Assembly (NCBI RefSeq): GCF_900141885.1
Contig: NZ_FQYY01000009.1
Span: forward strand, 62,001-126,000
DNA length: 64,000 nt
Origin: Mesonia phycicola
GTDB lineage: Bacteria; Bacteroidota; Bacteroidia; Flavobacteriales; Flavobacteriaceae
Reading direction: 5' to 3'
Every line of letters starts with the position of its first letter. The stretch's first letter is position 1. Under the pieces are notes generated by a model that saw only the letters and a program-made list of their open reading frames with translations, had not been told where the DNA came from and ran no database searches. Position numbers and translations under genes: made by a program. Positions 45,626 through 54,952 of this stretch are shown piece by piece.

Positions 45626-46502
45626 AATACTTACTATTTTTACACCAACTTATAATAGAGCGTCTCTTTTAAAAAGAGTGTTTACTAGTTTGCAAAAACA
45701 AACCTACAAAAATTTTGAGTGGATTATTGTAGATGATGGTAGTACTGATAATACAGAAGAAGTCGTAAAATCATTTATCGAGTATACCCAAGATTTCTCA
45801 ATTAATTATTTTAAACAAAAAAACGGAGGAAAACATCGAGCCATTAATTTTGGAGTGAAAAAGGCAAAAGGAGATTTTTTTCTCATTTTAGATTCGGATG
45901 ATTATCTAAAAGAAGAAGCTATAGAAGTTTTAAATCCGTTACTTGATCAGAGTAGGTTGAATGCTAATTTAGCAGGTGTTGCGGTAAGAAGAGCTTATAG
46001 TGATGGTAATATTGTAGGCAATATCTTTGATAAATCTATTCTAGCAAATTCAGTATCCATACGCTATCAACACAAAATAATCGGTGATTTAGTAGAAATT
46101 TTTAAAACAGAGATTTTAAAAAAATATAAATTTCCAGAAATAGAAAATGAAAAATTTTGCCCTGAAGCTTTAGTTTGGAATAGAATAGCACAGTACTATA
46201 ATTTACAATTTTATAATTTAGGTTTGTATATCACAGAGTATTTACCGGGAGGATTAACGCAAAAGATCATTAAAATAAGAATGCAGTCTCCAATTGCTAG
46301 TATGTTGCATTATGTAGAATTAGTTTCTTATAAAATACCAATAAAAGAAAAGGTGAAAGCTACTATTAATTTTTGGAGGTTTTCGTTTAATGATTCCTCT
46401 AGTTCTATTCTAGATAATCTAAAAAAATTACCAAATCTTTTTTATGGAGCATTTCTTCCTTTAGGTCTTTTGATGTATTTTAATGATAAACGTTCTCAAT
46501 AA
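45618..46502 (+). CDS. GT2 family glycosyltransferase
   Basis: The start is taken as the ATG at 45618 inside an ATGAATAA overlap with the polymerase gene. It yields MNKILTIFTPTYNRASLLKR, the normal GT2 opening, and 294 residues; a longer frame from 45537 would add 27 residues overlapping the neighbour. Motifs are VDDGSTDNTEE near 38-48 and LILDSDDYL near 90-98. It ends in TAATG with the next gene, a 1-bp overlap. Donor unknown. Confidence 0.85.
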   Translation: MNKILTIFTPTYNRASLLKRVFTSLQKQTYKNFEWIIVDDGSTDNTEEVVKSFIEYTQDFSINYFKQKNGGKHRAINFGVKKAKGDFFLILDSDDYLKEEAIEVLNPLLDQSRLNANLAGVAVRRAYSDGNIVGNIFDKSILANSVSIRYQHKIIGDLVEIFKTEILKKYKFPEIENEKFCPEALVWNRIAQYYNLQFYNLGLYITEYLPGGLTQKIIKIRMQSPIASMLHYVELVSYKIPIKEKVKATINFWRFSFNDSSSSILDNLKKLPNLFYGAFLPLGLLMYFNDKRSQ

Positions 46503-47584
46503 TGAAAGTGTTACAAATTATAGACAGCTTGGGTACAGGAGGAGCAGAGAAATTGATTTTAGATAGCGTGCCTTTGTATATTGAGCAGGGAATTACCACG
46601 GATGTTTTGGTTTTAAGAGATGAAAATTATCCATTTATGCAGCAATTAGAAGAACTAAATATCTGTAAAGTTTATAAATTAGGGAGAGGTTCTGTCTACC
46701 ACCCTATTCATATATTAAAGATTGCTGAAATTTTACCGAAATATGACATTGCTCACGTGCATTTATTTCCGGCACAATATTGGGCAGTGTTAGCTAAAAA
46801 ACTTAGTAAGGCAAAAACCAAGTTAATATTTACAGAACATAATACTTCTAATAAAAGAATAAATAATAAATTTTTAGCAGTAATAGATCGTTACTTCTAT
46901 TCAAAATATGATAAAATAGTATCTATTTCTAAAGAGATTGATGAAATAATTAAAAGGCATACAAAACTTAAAATGAGTCAAGTTGTTTTCAAAGTTATTG
47001 AAAATGGAGTAGATTTAAATAATATTTACGAAGCTGAAGAATTACAAGAGTTGAAGCAAGTAAATCAGAATATAATTTTACAAGTATCAGCATTTCGACC
47101 TCAAAAAGATCAAAAAACATTAATTAATTCTTTCACTTATTTACCAGAAAATACCATTTTGCTTTTGGCTGGAGATGGACCTTTAAAATCAGGTTTAGAA
47201 ATTTTCACAAAAGAGTTAGGGCTATCCGAACGAATATTATTTCTAGGAAACCGTTCCGATATCCCCCAACTACTAAAAACAGCAGATGTAATAGTGCTTT
47301 CTTCTCACTATGAAGGGATGTCTCTGTCTAGCATAGAAGGGATGGCTTCCGGTAGACCATTTATAGCCTCAGATGTACCAGGATTATCAGAAATTGTGAG
47401 TGACGCTGGATTATTATTTCCTCAAGGTAACGCTAAATTGTTAGCAGAACATATCCAAAAGCTGTTAGGTAATAAAGTTTTGTATGATGAAGTGGTAGAA
47501 AAATGCCAAGAACGAGCAGAAGAATATGATATTTCTATTATGGTAAAAAAATATATACAGTTGTATGAAGAAGTTCTTGCCTAA
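46502..47584 (+). CDS. GT4 family glycosyltransferase
   Basis: A 360-residue GT-B enzyme. The N-terminal acceptor loop IDSLGTGGAEKLI (8-20) and the C-terminal donor site EGMSLSSIEGMASGRP near 265-280, with the E-x7-E motif, define retaining GT4 enzymes. It overlaps its neighbours by 1 bp upstream and 20 bp downstream. Position suggests transfer of an inner sugar of the repeat unit. Confidence 0.87.
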   Translation: MKVLQIIDSLGTGGAEKLILDSVPLYIEQGITTDVLVLRDENYPFMQQLEELNICKVYKLGRGSVYHPIHILKIAEILPKYDIAHVHLFPAQYWAVLAKKLSKAKTKLIFTEHNTSNKRINNKFLAVIDRYFYSKYDKIVSISKEIDEIIKRHTKLKMSQVVFKVIENGVDLNNIYEAEELQELKQVNQNIILQVSAFRPQKDQKTLINSFTYLPENTILLLAGDGPLKSGLEIFTKELGLSERILFLGNRSDIPQLLKTADVIVLSSHYEGMSLSSIEGMASGRPFIASDVPGLSEIVSDAGLLFPQGNAKLLAEHIQKLLGNKVLYDEVVEKCQERAEEYDISIMVKKYIQLYEEVLA

Positions 47585-48731
47585 AGTAATTCGTGTTTCA
47601 ACGGTGCCAATTTCTTTAGATAAATTGTTGGAAGGCCAATTAAATTTTTTGTCAAAACATTATCAAGTAATAGGGGTTTCTTCTGCAAATGGAGATCATT
47701 TAAAAAAAGTGGGAGTTAGAGAATCTGTACAAGTTGTTCCTGTAGAGATGCAAAGAGGAATTCATCTTTTGCAAGACTTACAATCTCTGTACAAGCTCGT
47801 AGTTTTATTTAAAAAAGAAAAACCAACCTTAGTACACAGCATAACACCTAAAGCAGGATTATTAAGTATGCTAGCAGCTAAAATCGCTAGAGTACCTAAT
47901 AGATTACATACATTTACAGGTCTAATCTTTCCTAGTAAAACAGGTTTTTTTCAATTTGTCCTAATTCAAATGGATCGTTTACTGTGCAAAGTTGCTACAA
48001 ATGTTTACCCAGAAGGAGTAGGAGTTAAAAACGATTTAATAAAATACAAAATTACAGATAAACCTCTAAAAATTTTAGCCAACGGAAATGTAAATGGTAT
48101 CGACACTTCTTATTTTGAACCAAAACTTTTTCGACAAGAAGAAATACAAACATTACGAGAAGATTTAGTTATTAGTTCTACTGATTTTGTATTTGTATTT
48201 GTAGGAAGGCTGGTAGGGGATAAAGGTATAAATGAACTTGTTGCTGCATTTAAAAATTTAAGCGAACAAGAGGATGATAGAGAAATAAAACTTTTATTAG
48301 TTGGCCCTTTAGAACAAGAATTAGATCCGTTACTACCCATAACTTTACAAGAAATTAAGCAGAATGCTAATATCGTGTCCGTAGGATATCAAGAAGACGT
48401 AAGACCGTATTTTGCAATTAGTCAAGCTTTAGTTTTTCCAAGTTATCGAGAAGGTTTTCCTAATGTAGTGATGCAGGCAGGAGCAATGGAGTTACCAAGT
48501 ATAGTAACCGATATTAATGGTTGTAATGAAATTATAAACCATCAAGTAAATGGTTTAATCATCCCCGTAAAAAACATTGAACTTTTAGAGAAAGCAATGA
48601 ATCGATTATTAGAAGAACAACAGTTATACAGGCAACTACAATTGCATTCTAGGAAAATGATTGCAGATCGTTATGAAAGAGCACGTGTATGGAAAGCTTT
48701 GTTAGATGAATATAACTTGTTGTTGTCATAA
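47565..48731 (+). CDS. GT4 family glycosyltransferase
   Basis: A 388-residue GT-B enzyme opening KVIRVSTVPISLDKLLEGQL, common in Bacteroidota capsule clusters just before the PglC-like transferase. The donor motif reads EGFPNVVMQAGAMELP near 304-319, so the second Glu of E-x7-E is Gln. Such enzymes usually add the second sugar to the lipid-linked first one, as PglA does, and the position just before the initiating transferase fits. It overlaps the previous gene by 20 bp. Confidence 0.85.
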   Translation: MKKFLPKVIRVSTVPISLDKLLEGQLNFLSKHYQVIGVSSANGDHLKKVGVRESVQVVPVEMQRGIHLLQDLQSLYKLVVLFKKEKPTLVHSITPKAGLLSMLAAKIARVPNRLHTFTGLIFPSKTGFFQFVLIQMDRLLCKVATNVYPEGVGVKNDLIKYKITDKPLKILANGNVNGIDTSYFEPKLFRQEEIQTLREDLVISSTDFVFVFVGRLVGDKGINELVAAFKNLSEQEDDREIKLLLVGPLEQELDPLLPITLQEIKQNANIVSVGYQEDVRPYFAISQALVFPSYREGFPNVVMQAGAMELPSIVTDINGCNEIINHQVNGLIIPVKNIELLEKAMNRLLEEQQLYRQLQLHSRKMIADRYERARVWKALLDEYNLLLS

Positions 48732-48784
48732 ACTAACGATTTTTTTTATTATAAAATAGTGCTTTCTGAAAAAGCTTAATTCAC

Positions 48785-48792
48785 TACTTTTG
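48785..48792 (+). promoter_or_regulatory. -7 element directly before the PglC-like gene
   Basis: TACTTTTG matches TAnnTTTG exactly and ends four bases before the ATG at 48797. There is no TTG at -33. An internal promoter with an almost leaderless transcript is possible. Confidence 0.3.
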
Positions 48793-48796
48793 CACT

Positions 48797-49402
48797 ATGT
48801 ATAAAAACTTTTTTAAAAGAATTTTTGATTTTTTATTTGCATTGTCTCTTCTGTGCTTTTTAAGTCCGGTTTTTTTTATTGTATTTGTTGGGTTATTTAT
48901 AGCTAATCAGGGCAAACCTTTGTTTTTTCAATTAAGACCAGGCAAGGAGGAAAAGATATTTAAAATCGTTAAATTTAAAACGATGACTGATAAAAAAGAT
49001 GGTGAAGGTAACTTGTTGCCAGACGTAAAACGTCTAACTAAAATAGGGAAGTTTGTAAGAAAAACATCTTTAGATGAAATTCCACAATTAATCAATGTTT
49101 TAAAAGGAGATATGAGTTTAATTGGACCAAGACCATTACTTCCTGAGTATTTACCTTTATATAGCGAAGAACAAAAAAAAAGGCATTTAGTAAGGCCAGG
49201 TATTACAGGTTGGGCACAAGTAAATGGTAGAAATGCAATTTCTTGGAAGGATAAATTTAAACTCGATGTTTGGTACGTAGAGAATCAAAGTTTTATGCTA
49301 GATATTAAGATTTTATTTTTAACAATAAAAAAAGTTTTTGTTTCTGAAGGAATCAGTGCAGTAGGTCAGGCAACTACAGAACCCTTTAAAGGCAATTTAT
49401 GA
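48797..49402 (+). CDS. Initiating sugar-phosphate transferase, PglC-like
   Basis: A 201-residue monotopic phosphoglycosyl transferase: one re-entrant hydrophobic helix (about 9-33), basic KFKTMTD near 55-61, catalytic Asp-Glu in TSLDEIPQ near 92-99, and [16 protein letters not shown] near 111-126. The small size, with no extra N-terminal helices, matches PglC. It places a sugar phosphate on undecaprenyl phosphate to start the repeat unit. It overlaps the acetyltransferase gene by 4 bp (ATGA), as in pglC-pglD pairs, pointing to a di-N-acetylbacillosamine-like first sugar. Confidence 0.9.
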   Translation: MYKNFFKRIFDFLFALSLLCFLSPVFFIVFVGLFIANQGKPLFFQLRPGKEEKIFKIVKFKTMTDKKDGEGNLLPDVKRLTKIGKFVRKTSLDEIPQLINVLKGDMSLIGPRPLLPEYLPLYSEEQKKRHLVRPGITGWAQVNGRNAISWKDKFKLDVWYVENQSFMLDIKILFLTIKKVFVSEGISAVGQATTEPFKGNL

Positions 49403-50007
49403 GCAGATTAAATATATACGGCGCTAGTGGTCATGCCAAAGTCATCACAGAAAGTTTTTTGTCTTCTTACCCTAATGGTATAGTTAATTTTTGGGATGAT
49501 GATGTAAATAAAAAAACTTGTTTGAATTATTCAATTAATCATAATACTTCTAATTTAGATATTATACAAAGTGAATTTGTCATAGGTGTTGGGGATAATA
49601 AAATAAGAAAAAAAGTTGCAGTTAAAATTAGTGATAAGGTGGTTTTTTCTAAAGCTGTTATCCATAAGTCTTCAATAGTTTCTGTATCTGCCAATATAGG
49701 TGTAGGGACGGTTTTTTTTGCAAACAGTGTGGTTAATGCAAATGCAATAATAGGTAAACATAGTATTGTTAATAGTGCAGCAGTGGTAGAACACGATTGT
49801 ATATTAGGTGATTTTGTACACATTTCTCCTGGTGCTTTATTAGCGGGTAATGTTACTATAGATGAAGGTACTCAAATAGGAATAGGAGCTAAAGTTATTC
49901 AGGGAATTAATATTGGTAAATGGTGTAAAATTGGGGCTGGTGCTGTAGTTATTCATGATGTCCCAGATGGTGCTACAGTAGTTGGAGTTCCTGCAAAAAT
50001 AATTTAA
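49399..50007 (+). CDS. NeuD/PglD-family sugar O/N-acetyltransferase
   Basis: A 202-residue enzyme: N-terminal nucleotide-sugar binding domain with [10 protein letters not shown] (4-13), then a left-handed beta-helix of hexapeptide repeats (about 90-195) with the catalytic His of VVEHDC near 132-137 and the ending VVGVPAKII. PglD acetylates UDP-4-amino-sugars. The 4-amino donor would need an aminotransferase (PglE type), which is not seen in the window. Confidence 0.88.
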   Translation: MSRLNIYGASGHAKVITESFLSSYPNGIVNFWDDDVNKKTCLNYSINHNTSNLDIIQSEFVIGVGDNKIRKKVAVKISDKVVFSKAVIHKSSIVSVSANIGVGTVFFANSVVNANAIIGKHSIVNSAAVVEHDCILGDFVHISPGALLAGNVTIDEGTQIGIGAKVIQGINIGKWCKIGAGAVVIHDVPDGATVVGVPAKII

Positions 50008-50026
50008 TAACGTTTATTTATAAAAT

Positions 50027-50057
50027 AAAAAAAGGTGCTCATAGAGCACCTTTTTTT
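50027..50057. terminator. Bidirectional terminator between convergent gene sets
   Basis: AAAGGTGCTC (50031-50040) pairs perfectly with GAGCACCTTT (50044-50053) around a 3-base loop, with A and T runs on either side. It closes both the polysaccharide cluster (plus) and the T9SS cassette (minus). Confidence 0.88.
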
Positions 50058-50074
50058 GTGGAAACAAATCTTCA

Positions 50075-53000
50075 TTAAGATTTAATTAGTTTCGTTTCGT
50101 AAACTTGTTGTGAATCTGTGTCTTTCACTTTTAAGAAATATATTCCTGATCCTCCAAATGGAACAGAATTTAATTGAAGTGTTCCATTAGATTCTGGAGT
50201 AGCTTTACGGTTGTAAATTTTTTGTCCTAATACATTGTAAATTTCAACTTGAATATTACTTCCAGATTGTTCTGGTAGCAAGATGTAAACACTTTGATCT
50301 TCCACAGGGTTAGGATAAACCGAAATAGATTTAGTGTCAAAATTATTTAAATCAAGCGTAGATTTTCCAAAACTTATAGAGAATCTATCAGAAGCAATAC
50401 TTTCTGCAATAGTTTCGTCTACCTGAAAGTTTATTGTTTGTAAACCGCTAGTTAATAGAGTAGAGGTTTGCAAATAAGCATCTTCTAAATATACTTCTTT
50501 CTCAAATTCAGTAGGTATTTCTATTTGGAAAGTATAATCTGTATAACGATACTGGTTGGTAAATAACTGTAAAACTTCCCCTTCTTGCGGTAATTCTCTG
50601 TTTTCAATAGATAAATAACTCCCTTGCTCTATACGAGCTAAATTTTCATCTAAATTGAAGAATTTAGGTGCGTCTTGATTATTCACTGCATTACTAGCAC
50701 TATTAGAAAACTTAATTCTTAACCCATCTGATGAAGTCTGATTGTTAGTGAATGCATCTTGGGTAAATAATTGTAATCTAATTTCTTTTGTATCTGTAGT
50801 AGTTGCACTTCTAAATACACTTGTAGCAGCTTCTTGTACCGCTTTGTTCGCTTCTGTAAAAGCTAAGCTTGTAGTAGTACCTGCAGATCCGCTTAAGAAG
50901 AAAGCAGCTTGCATTGGTTGTAAATACTGATTTGCATTAGAGCTAGTGTTGCTATTACTACCGTCTGATAAATCTACCGTTACATAACCGCCACGTCCTC
51001 CTGGAGTACCTGTTACAGGCGTACCTCCTAAATCTGGATCATATACATAATAGAAATTTGAATCTACGTTAGTAGTATTAATGTTACTCATTACTAATTG
51101 CATATTTACAGCTGCGTGATAAGGATTTCCGAAGAAATTAGCGACACCATCTGTTGTGTTAAATCCAGTTTGAGTAACATCTCCAGTAAGTACTGAACCT
51201 GTATTTCTAATAATGGTATTGGTTGGAGCTGCAGTATTAGATGTAACGTCTATTGAGCGGTCTCCTCTAACTAGTAAACGGTAAGGGACTCCTGCTATTA
51301 AATTAGTATTATCTGTATCTGCTATGTTAACCCAAGAACTTGTACTATTATTAAAACTAAACATAGATGGGTTTCCTGATGGGGTAGCATCAAATCCATC
51401 GGTTTGATCTATGGTTGTACCTGTAATATGAGTACCGTAACCAGGAGTAGGGTCGTCGTTATATGCTGTAGCACCTTCTTGCCAATTAGCTTTAATATTT
51501 GCAGAAGTGGTTACAGAAGAGGTAATAAATCTAAATGCTCTCTTTGCAGGGAAACATTGTTCTGTGATAACATTACCTGAAATGATACCGCCAACTTCAC
51601 CAATTTGTGCTGCACCATTGGTGAAATCACAACGTAAGTATAGTTGATCTCCTGTAGACAATGTTCCGTTAGTTACGGTAAGTACATCATCAATGTATAA
51701 GTATTCATCTGTATTTAAGCCAATAGTTACACCATTTGGATTGTCAATTTCTAAATTACCTATAGACATACTATCACCTGTAAGGCTTTGGTTTAAATAA
51801 CCATTAAAAACTAATTGAGCTTGAGAAGCATCAAAACTACCTAAGTTGTAAATATCTTGTTGTATTGCTAATTCTACTCCGGTATCTACCGTTGCATCTG
51901 CTCCGCTAGCAATATGTATACATCCTACAGATGCATCTTCTGTTAAAGTTGCAGAAGGATTAAGAATTACTAATTTTCTACCTTTATCTATAGCGCTAGG
52001 TGCTCCATTAGTACCTGAACCATTGGTGTAAGTTGTACCATCCCACGTAATAGGCTGTACATCGTTGTATCTTATAGTGAAATAGTCTCCATCTGTAAAG
52101 TTAATTCCGCTGAAAGTAATTTTGTTACAACCAATAGAACCTGTTACTAATGTAGGTGAGCTAAAATTTGAAGAAGAGCTAATTATTAATTCTATAGAAG
52201 AATAAATAGAACTACTTAAACTAATTTGATCTAATAAAAGACTAAGGTCTACTGTTCCTGTTTCTCCTCCTTCATCAACACGCCATACTGTAGCCAGTTT
52301 TTGGTCGTCTGCAAGAGTAGAAGAACAATCTATATCATCAGTGTCTAGTAAATCTATTTCTTCTCTATTAGAAGCTATTAATAAATGTTCACCGGCATCT
52401 AAATTAGATGGATTAGAGATATTAATAATTCCTGTTCCTACGAAACTTTGATTTTTGATATCTGTAGTAGAATTATACAACCCTACTAAATTATGATCAA
52501 AATCTCCTTCAGTAGTAGAGTCATAAGCAAATAAATCATTAGTACTTAAGCTTAAATCATACTTTGCGGAGTAGTAGTTTTGTAAAACTCCTACTTGAGC
52601 AGAATTTAAAGAGAGATCATACATAGTAAACTCAGTAATACTTCCTTCAAAATAACTTGTATTTGCTGTAAGAGAAGATCCGTCTACTATGATGGTATTA
52701 CTTCCATTTCCTCCTATAGAAATATCTCCAGTATGTGCATATAATAAACCAATATTGTTAATTGTGCCCACTAAGGCTCCGTTTAAATAACAATCTATAG
52801 TTCCTGTAGTAGTAGAATTACCATTATACACATAGTTAAGTACGTAATCGGTGTTGGCAGAAATAGGTGTGTCTAAATCTGTGTAGTTCCATGGAGAACC
52901 TGCACCATCATTACTTTGGTTGTAGGCAGCAAAAGTTAAATTTCCATTTTTGATAAAAAATAGTAAGCTTCGTGTGTTACCACCTTCTTCATAAAGAATT

Positions 53001-54673
53001 TGTGTAGAGGTAATATCGGATCCAGAATTAAATACCATAGTAAATGTTCTATTACTATATGGCTCATCAATATTAATCTCTAAATTGTCGTCAATTTGTA
53101 AGATATCATTTGTTCCATCAAACACAACAGAAGGAAATCCGTTCATTTGATTTTCAGTATAGATTGGCTGTCTTGATGCTGAAGCTTGTTCTAATGGAAG
53201 TCCATTAGGCCCTTGGTTTGCCCAGGTGCTAACTGCAGTGTTATTACTCAAACTTAAATTACTTGCTTGATACCAGAATCTAGTATTTAGTAATGAAGTT
53301 ACACCTCCTGGGATATAATCTCCAGATTCTAATTGAGATACAGCAAAACTAATGTAGTCTCCATTGTTAATAGTGATGTTTTCAAAAGTTGCAATATTCC
53401 CAGAAATATTAGTAGCTGCAGTTTCTGTAGGACTTGTAAATGCCGCATCATTACTTACTAGTAGAATTACTTCTTCTGAAGTAAATGTAGTTCCAAAATC
53501 ATCTAAAGATAAGCTAAAGTCTGCAGTAGTAAAGCTTCCTGTTTTTTGAGCTCTCCAGTTACTAGTAAGTTTGTAAAGAGATTTATTTGTAGCAGTACAA
53601 CCATAAGATAATGTTTCTAATTCTGAATTATCAAATGTATCTGTAGCTATAGCTAATAAATCATTATCTGCTAGTGCATCATTCTCTGTGATTGTTACCA
53701 TACCTGTTCCTATGGAAGTAGCTAGGTGATTGTCTGAAGAAGTTTCTCTTTGAATTGCAACATAGTGATAGTCAAAATTTTCAGTTGCATTATCATAGGT
53801 GTACACATCTTTAGAGCCAATACTAATATCGTATTTTGATGATAAATAGTTCTCCAAACTATTAAGTTCTGAAGTGTTTAATACTTTATTATAGAAAATA
53901 AATTCAGCTAAACCTCCTTGAAAAAAGTGGTTGGAGTTGTTATTTCCACCATCGTGATAATAACCATCGTTTACTTGTGCTCCTAAATTTGCTGGATTAT
54001 GATTGTAAACTCTACCAATACCTGTTAATGTTCCAAATAAAACACCATTTAGGTAAGTATCTATGGTACCTGTCATTGACGTGTTACCGTTAAAAGTAAA
54101 AGTAATAATATACTCGGTATTAGCGGTGATAGATGTGTTAGCAGAGGTAAACCCCCATGGAGCATCTGCACCATCATTATTTAGGTTTAAAGCACCAATA
54201 TAAAGAAGGCCATTGTCTATATATACATTAAAACCACGTGTAGACCCTCCTTCATTATAAATGTTTTGTCTCGTTGTAACATCTGCCCCTGTTCTTATTA
54301 CAAAAGAATATGTTCTTTGAGCCCAAGGTCCACCGGTATCAAGATCAGTATTGTCTGCTATAGATAAATAATCGTTACTACCATCAAATTCTAAAATAGG
54401 AAATCCGTTTAATTGATTGGTAGAAAAAGTAGGTCTACGTGAAGCAGTACCTTGAGTAGCATTATTACTATTACCTCCATAATTAAATACAGTATTTACA
54501 GTTGCGCCGTTATTTGTAGTTGCAGATAATGAATTAGCAATAAACCAAAAACGGTTATCTGTATCTGAGCCCACACCACCTGGCCCGCTTTGCGCATTTG
54601 TAATAAACGGTAAGTGAAAAATTACAATTGCTATACTGGTGAAAATATAATTTAAGTATTTATTTTTCATCAT
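50075..54673 (-). CDS. Giant T9SS cargo protein with two LamG-like modules
   Basis: A 1532-residue secreted protein, signal peptide 1-28 (ending NA-Q). Residues about 29-449 and 450-865 are two copies of one module: a LamG/concanavalin-like domain (opening NRFWFIANSLS and TRFWYQASNLS, with NGFPILEFDGSNDYL and NGFPSVVFDGTNDIL), then a second region with SKYDISIGS and AKYDLSLST. A segment with CIHIASGADATVDTG follows, then a module from about 1005 (CDFTNGAAQIGEV) shared with the protein encoded at 54953-58117. The C-terminus (about 1448-1532) is a type A T9SS sorting domain with SVYPNPVED. It is probably anchored or released at the cell surface; the ligand is unknown. Confidence 0.85.
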   Translation of the reverse strand: MMKNKYLNYIFTSIAIVIFHLPFITNAQSGPGGVGSDTDNRFWFIANSLSATTNNGATVNTVFNYGGNSNNATQGTASRRPTFSTNQLNGFPILEFDGSNDYLSIADNTDLDTGGPWAQRTYSFVIRTGADVTTRQNIYNEGGSTRGFNVYIDNGLLYIGALNLNNDGADAPWGFTSANTSITANTEYIITFTFNGNTSMTGTIDTYLNGVLFGTLTGIGRVYNHNPANLGAQVNDGYYHDGGNNNSNHFFQGGLAEFIFYNKVLNTSELNSLENYLSSKYDISIGSKDVYTYDNATENFDYHYVAIQRETSSDNHLATSIGTGMVTITENDALADNDLLAIATDTFDNSELETLSYGCTATNKSLYKLTSNWRAQKTGSFTTADFSLSLDDFGTTFTSEEVILLVSNDAAFTSPTETAATNISGNIATFENITINNGDYISFAVSQLESGDYIPGGVTSLLNTRFWYQASNLSLSNNTAVSTWANQGPNGLPLEQASASRQPIYTENQMNGFPSVVFDGTNDILQIDDNLEINIDEPYSNRTFTMVFNSGSDITSTQILYEEGGNTRSLLFFIKNGNLTFAAYNQSNDGAGSPWNYTDLDTPISANTDYVLNYVYNGNSTTTGTIDCYLNGALVGTINNIGLLYAHTGDISIGGNGSNTIIVDGSSLTANTSYFEGSITEFTMYDLSLNSAQVGVLQNYYSAKYDLSLSTNDLFAYDSTTEGDFDHNLVGLYNSTTDIKNQSFVGTGIINISNPSNLDAGEHLLIASNREEIDLLDTDDIDCSSTLADDQKLATVWRVDEGGETGTVDLSLLLDQISLSSSIYSSIELIISSSSNFSSPTLVTGSIGCNKITFSGINFTDGDYFTIRYNDVQPITWDGTTYTNGSGTNGAPSAIDKGRKLVILNPSATLTEDASVGCIHIASGADATVDTGVELAIQQDIYNLGSFDASQAQLVFNGYLNQSLTGDSMSIGNLEIDNPNGVTIGLNTDEYLYIDDVLTVTNGTLSTGDQLYLRCDFTNGAAQIGEVGGIISGNVITEQCFPAKRAFRFITSSVTTSANIKANWQEGATAYNDDPTPGYGTHITGTTIDQTDGFDATPSGNPSMFSFNNSTSSWVNIADTDNTNLIAGVPYRLLVRGDRSIDVTSNTAAPTNTIIRNTGSVLTGDVTQTGFNTTDGVANFFGNPYHAAVNMQLVMSNINTTNVDSNFYYVYDPDLGGTPVTGTPGGRGGYVTVDLSDGSNSNTSSNANQYLQPMQAAFFLSGSAGTTTSLAFTEANKAVQEAATSVFRSATTTDTKEIRLQLFTQDAFTNNQTSSDGLRIKFSNSASNAVNNQDAPKFFNLDENLARIEQGSYLSIENRELPQEGEVLQLFTNQYRYTDYTFQIEIPTEFEKEVYLEDAYLQTSTLLTSGLQTINFQVDETIAESIASDRFSISFGKSTLDLNNFDTKSISVYPNPVEDQSVYILLPEQSGSNIQVEIYNVLGQKIYNRKATPESNGTLQLNSVPFGGSGIYFLKVKDTDSQQVYETKLIKS

Positions 54674-54710
54674 ATAATAATTTTAAATTAATAATGTAAC
54701 TATATATAAC

Positions 54711-54737
54711 AAAAGCTACCTTTTAACAGCAGCTTTT
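54711..54737 (-). terminator. Hairpin between the small CTERM gene and the giant T9SS gene
   Basis: AAAAGCT (54711-54717) and AGCTTTT (54731-54737) can pair around a 13-base loop, followed on the minus strand by a short T-containing run. It could act as a partial terminator that lowers expression of the downstream giant gene. Confidence 0.4.
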
Positions 54738-54749
54738 TATTATTAAATT

Positions 54750-54947
54750 TTATTTTTTTCTAGATTTTAATATTCCTAACGCTCCGCCAAAAGTTAATGC
54801 TAGCCATATTAAACCATTTATAGGAGCAGCAACGGTTTCATCATCAACATCATCTGGGAAACCTATTTGCGCATTAACTGCAGGAATTGAAGCAATTAGT
54901 ATTATCAATAAAATAATATATTTTCTTTGATTTATTTTCTTTTTCAT
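54750..54947 (-). CDS. 65-residue secreted protein with exosortase-like (PID-CTERM-type) C-terminal signal
   Basis: A signal peptide (1-26, ending VNA-Q) leaves a 39-residue product: an acidic stretch QIGFPDDVDDETVA, the motif APIN at 41-44, a hydrophobic helix at about 46-60 with a GG centre, and the basic end KSRKK. This motif-helix-basic pattern is that of C-terminal sorting signals such as PEP-CTERM, and closely recalls the small Flavobacteriia proteins named PID-CTERM, with Asn in place of Asp. Its start is 5 bp after the stop of the T9SS protein upstream, so they are cotranscribed. No sortase gene is in the window. Function unknown. Confidence 0.7.
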   Translation of the reverse strand: MKKKINQRKYIILLIILIASIPAVNAQIGFPDDVDDETVAAPINGLIWLALTFGGALGILKSRKK

Positions 54948-54952
54948 AACGC

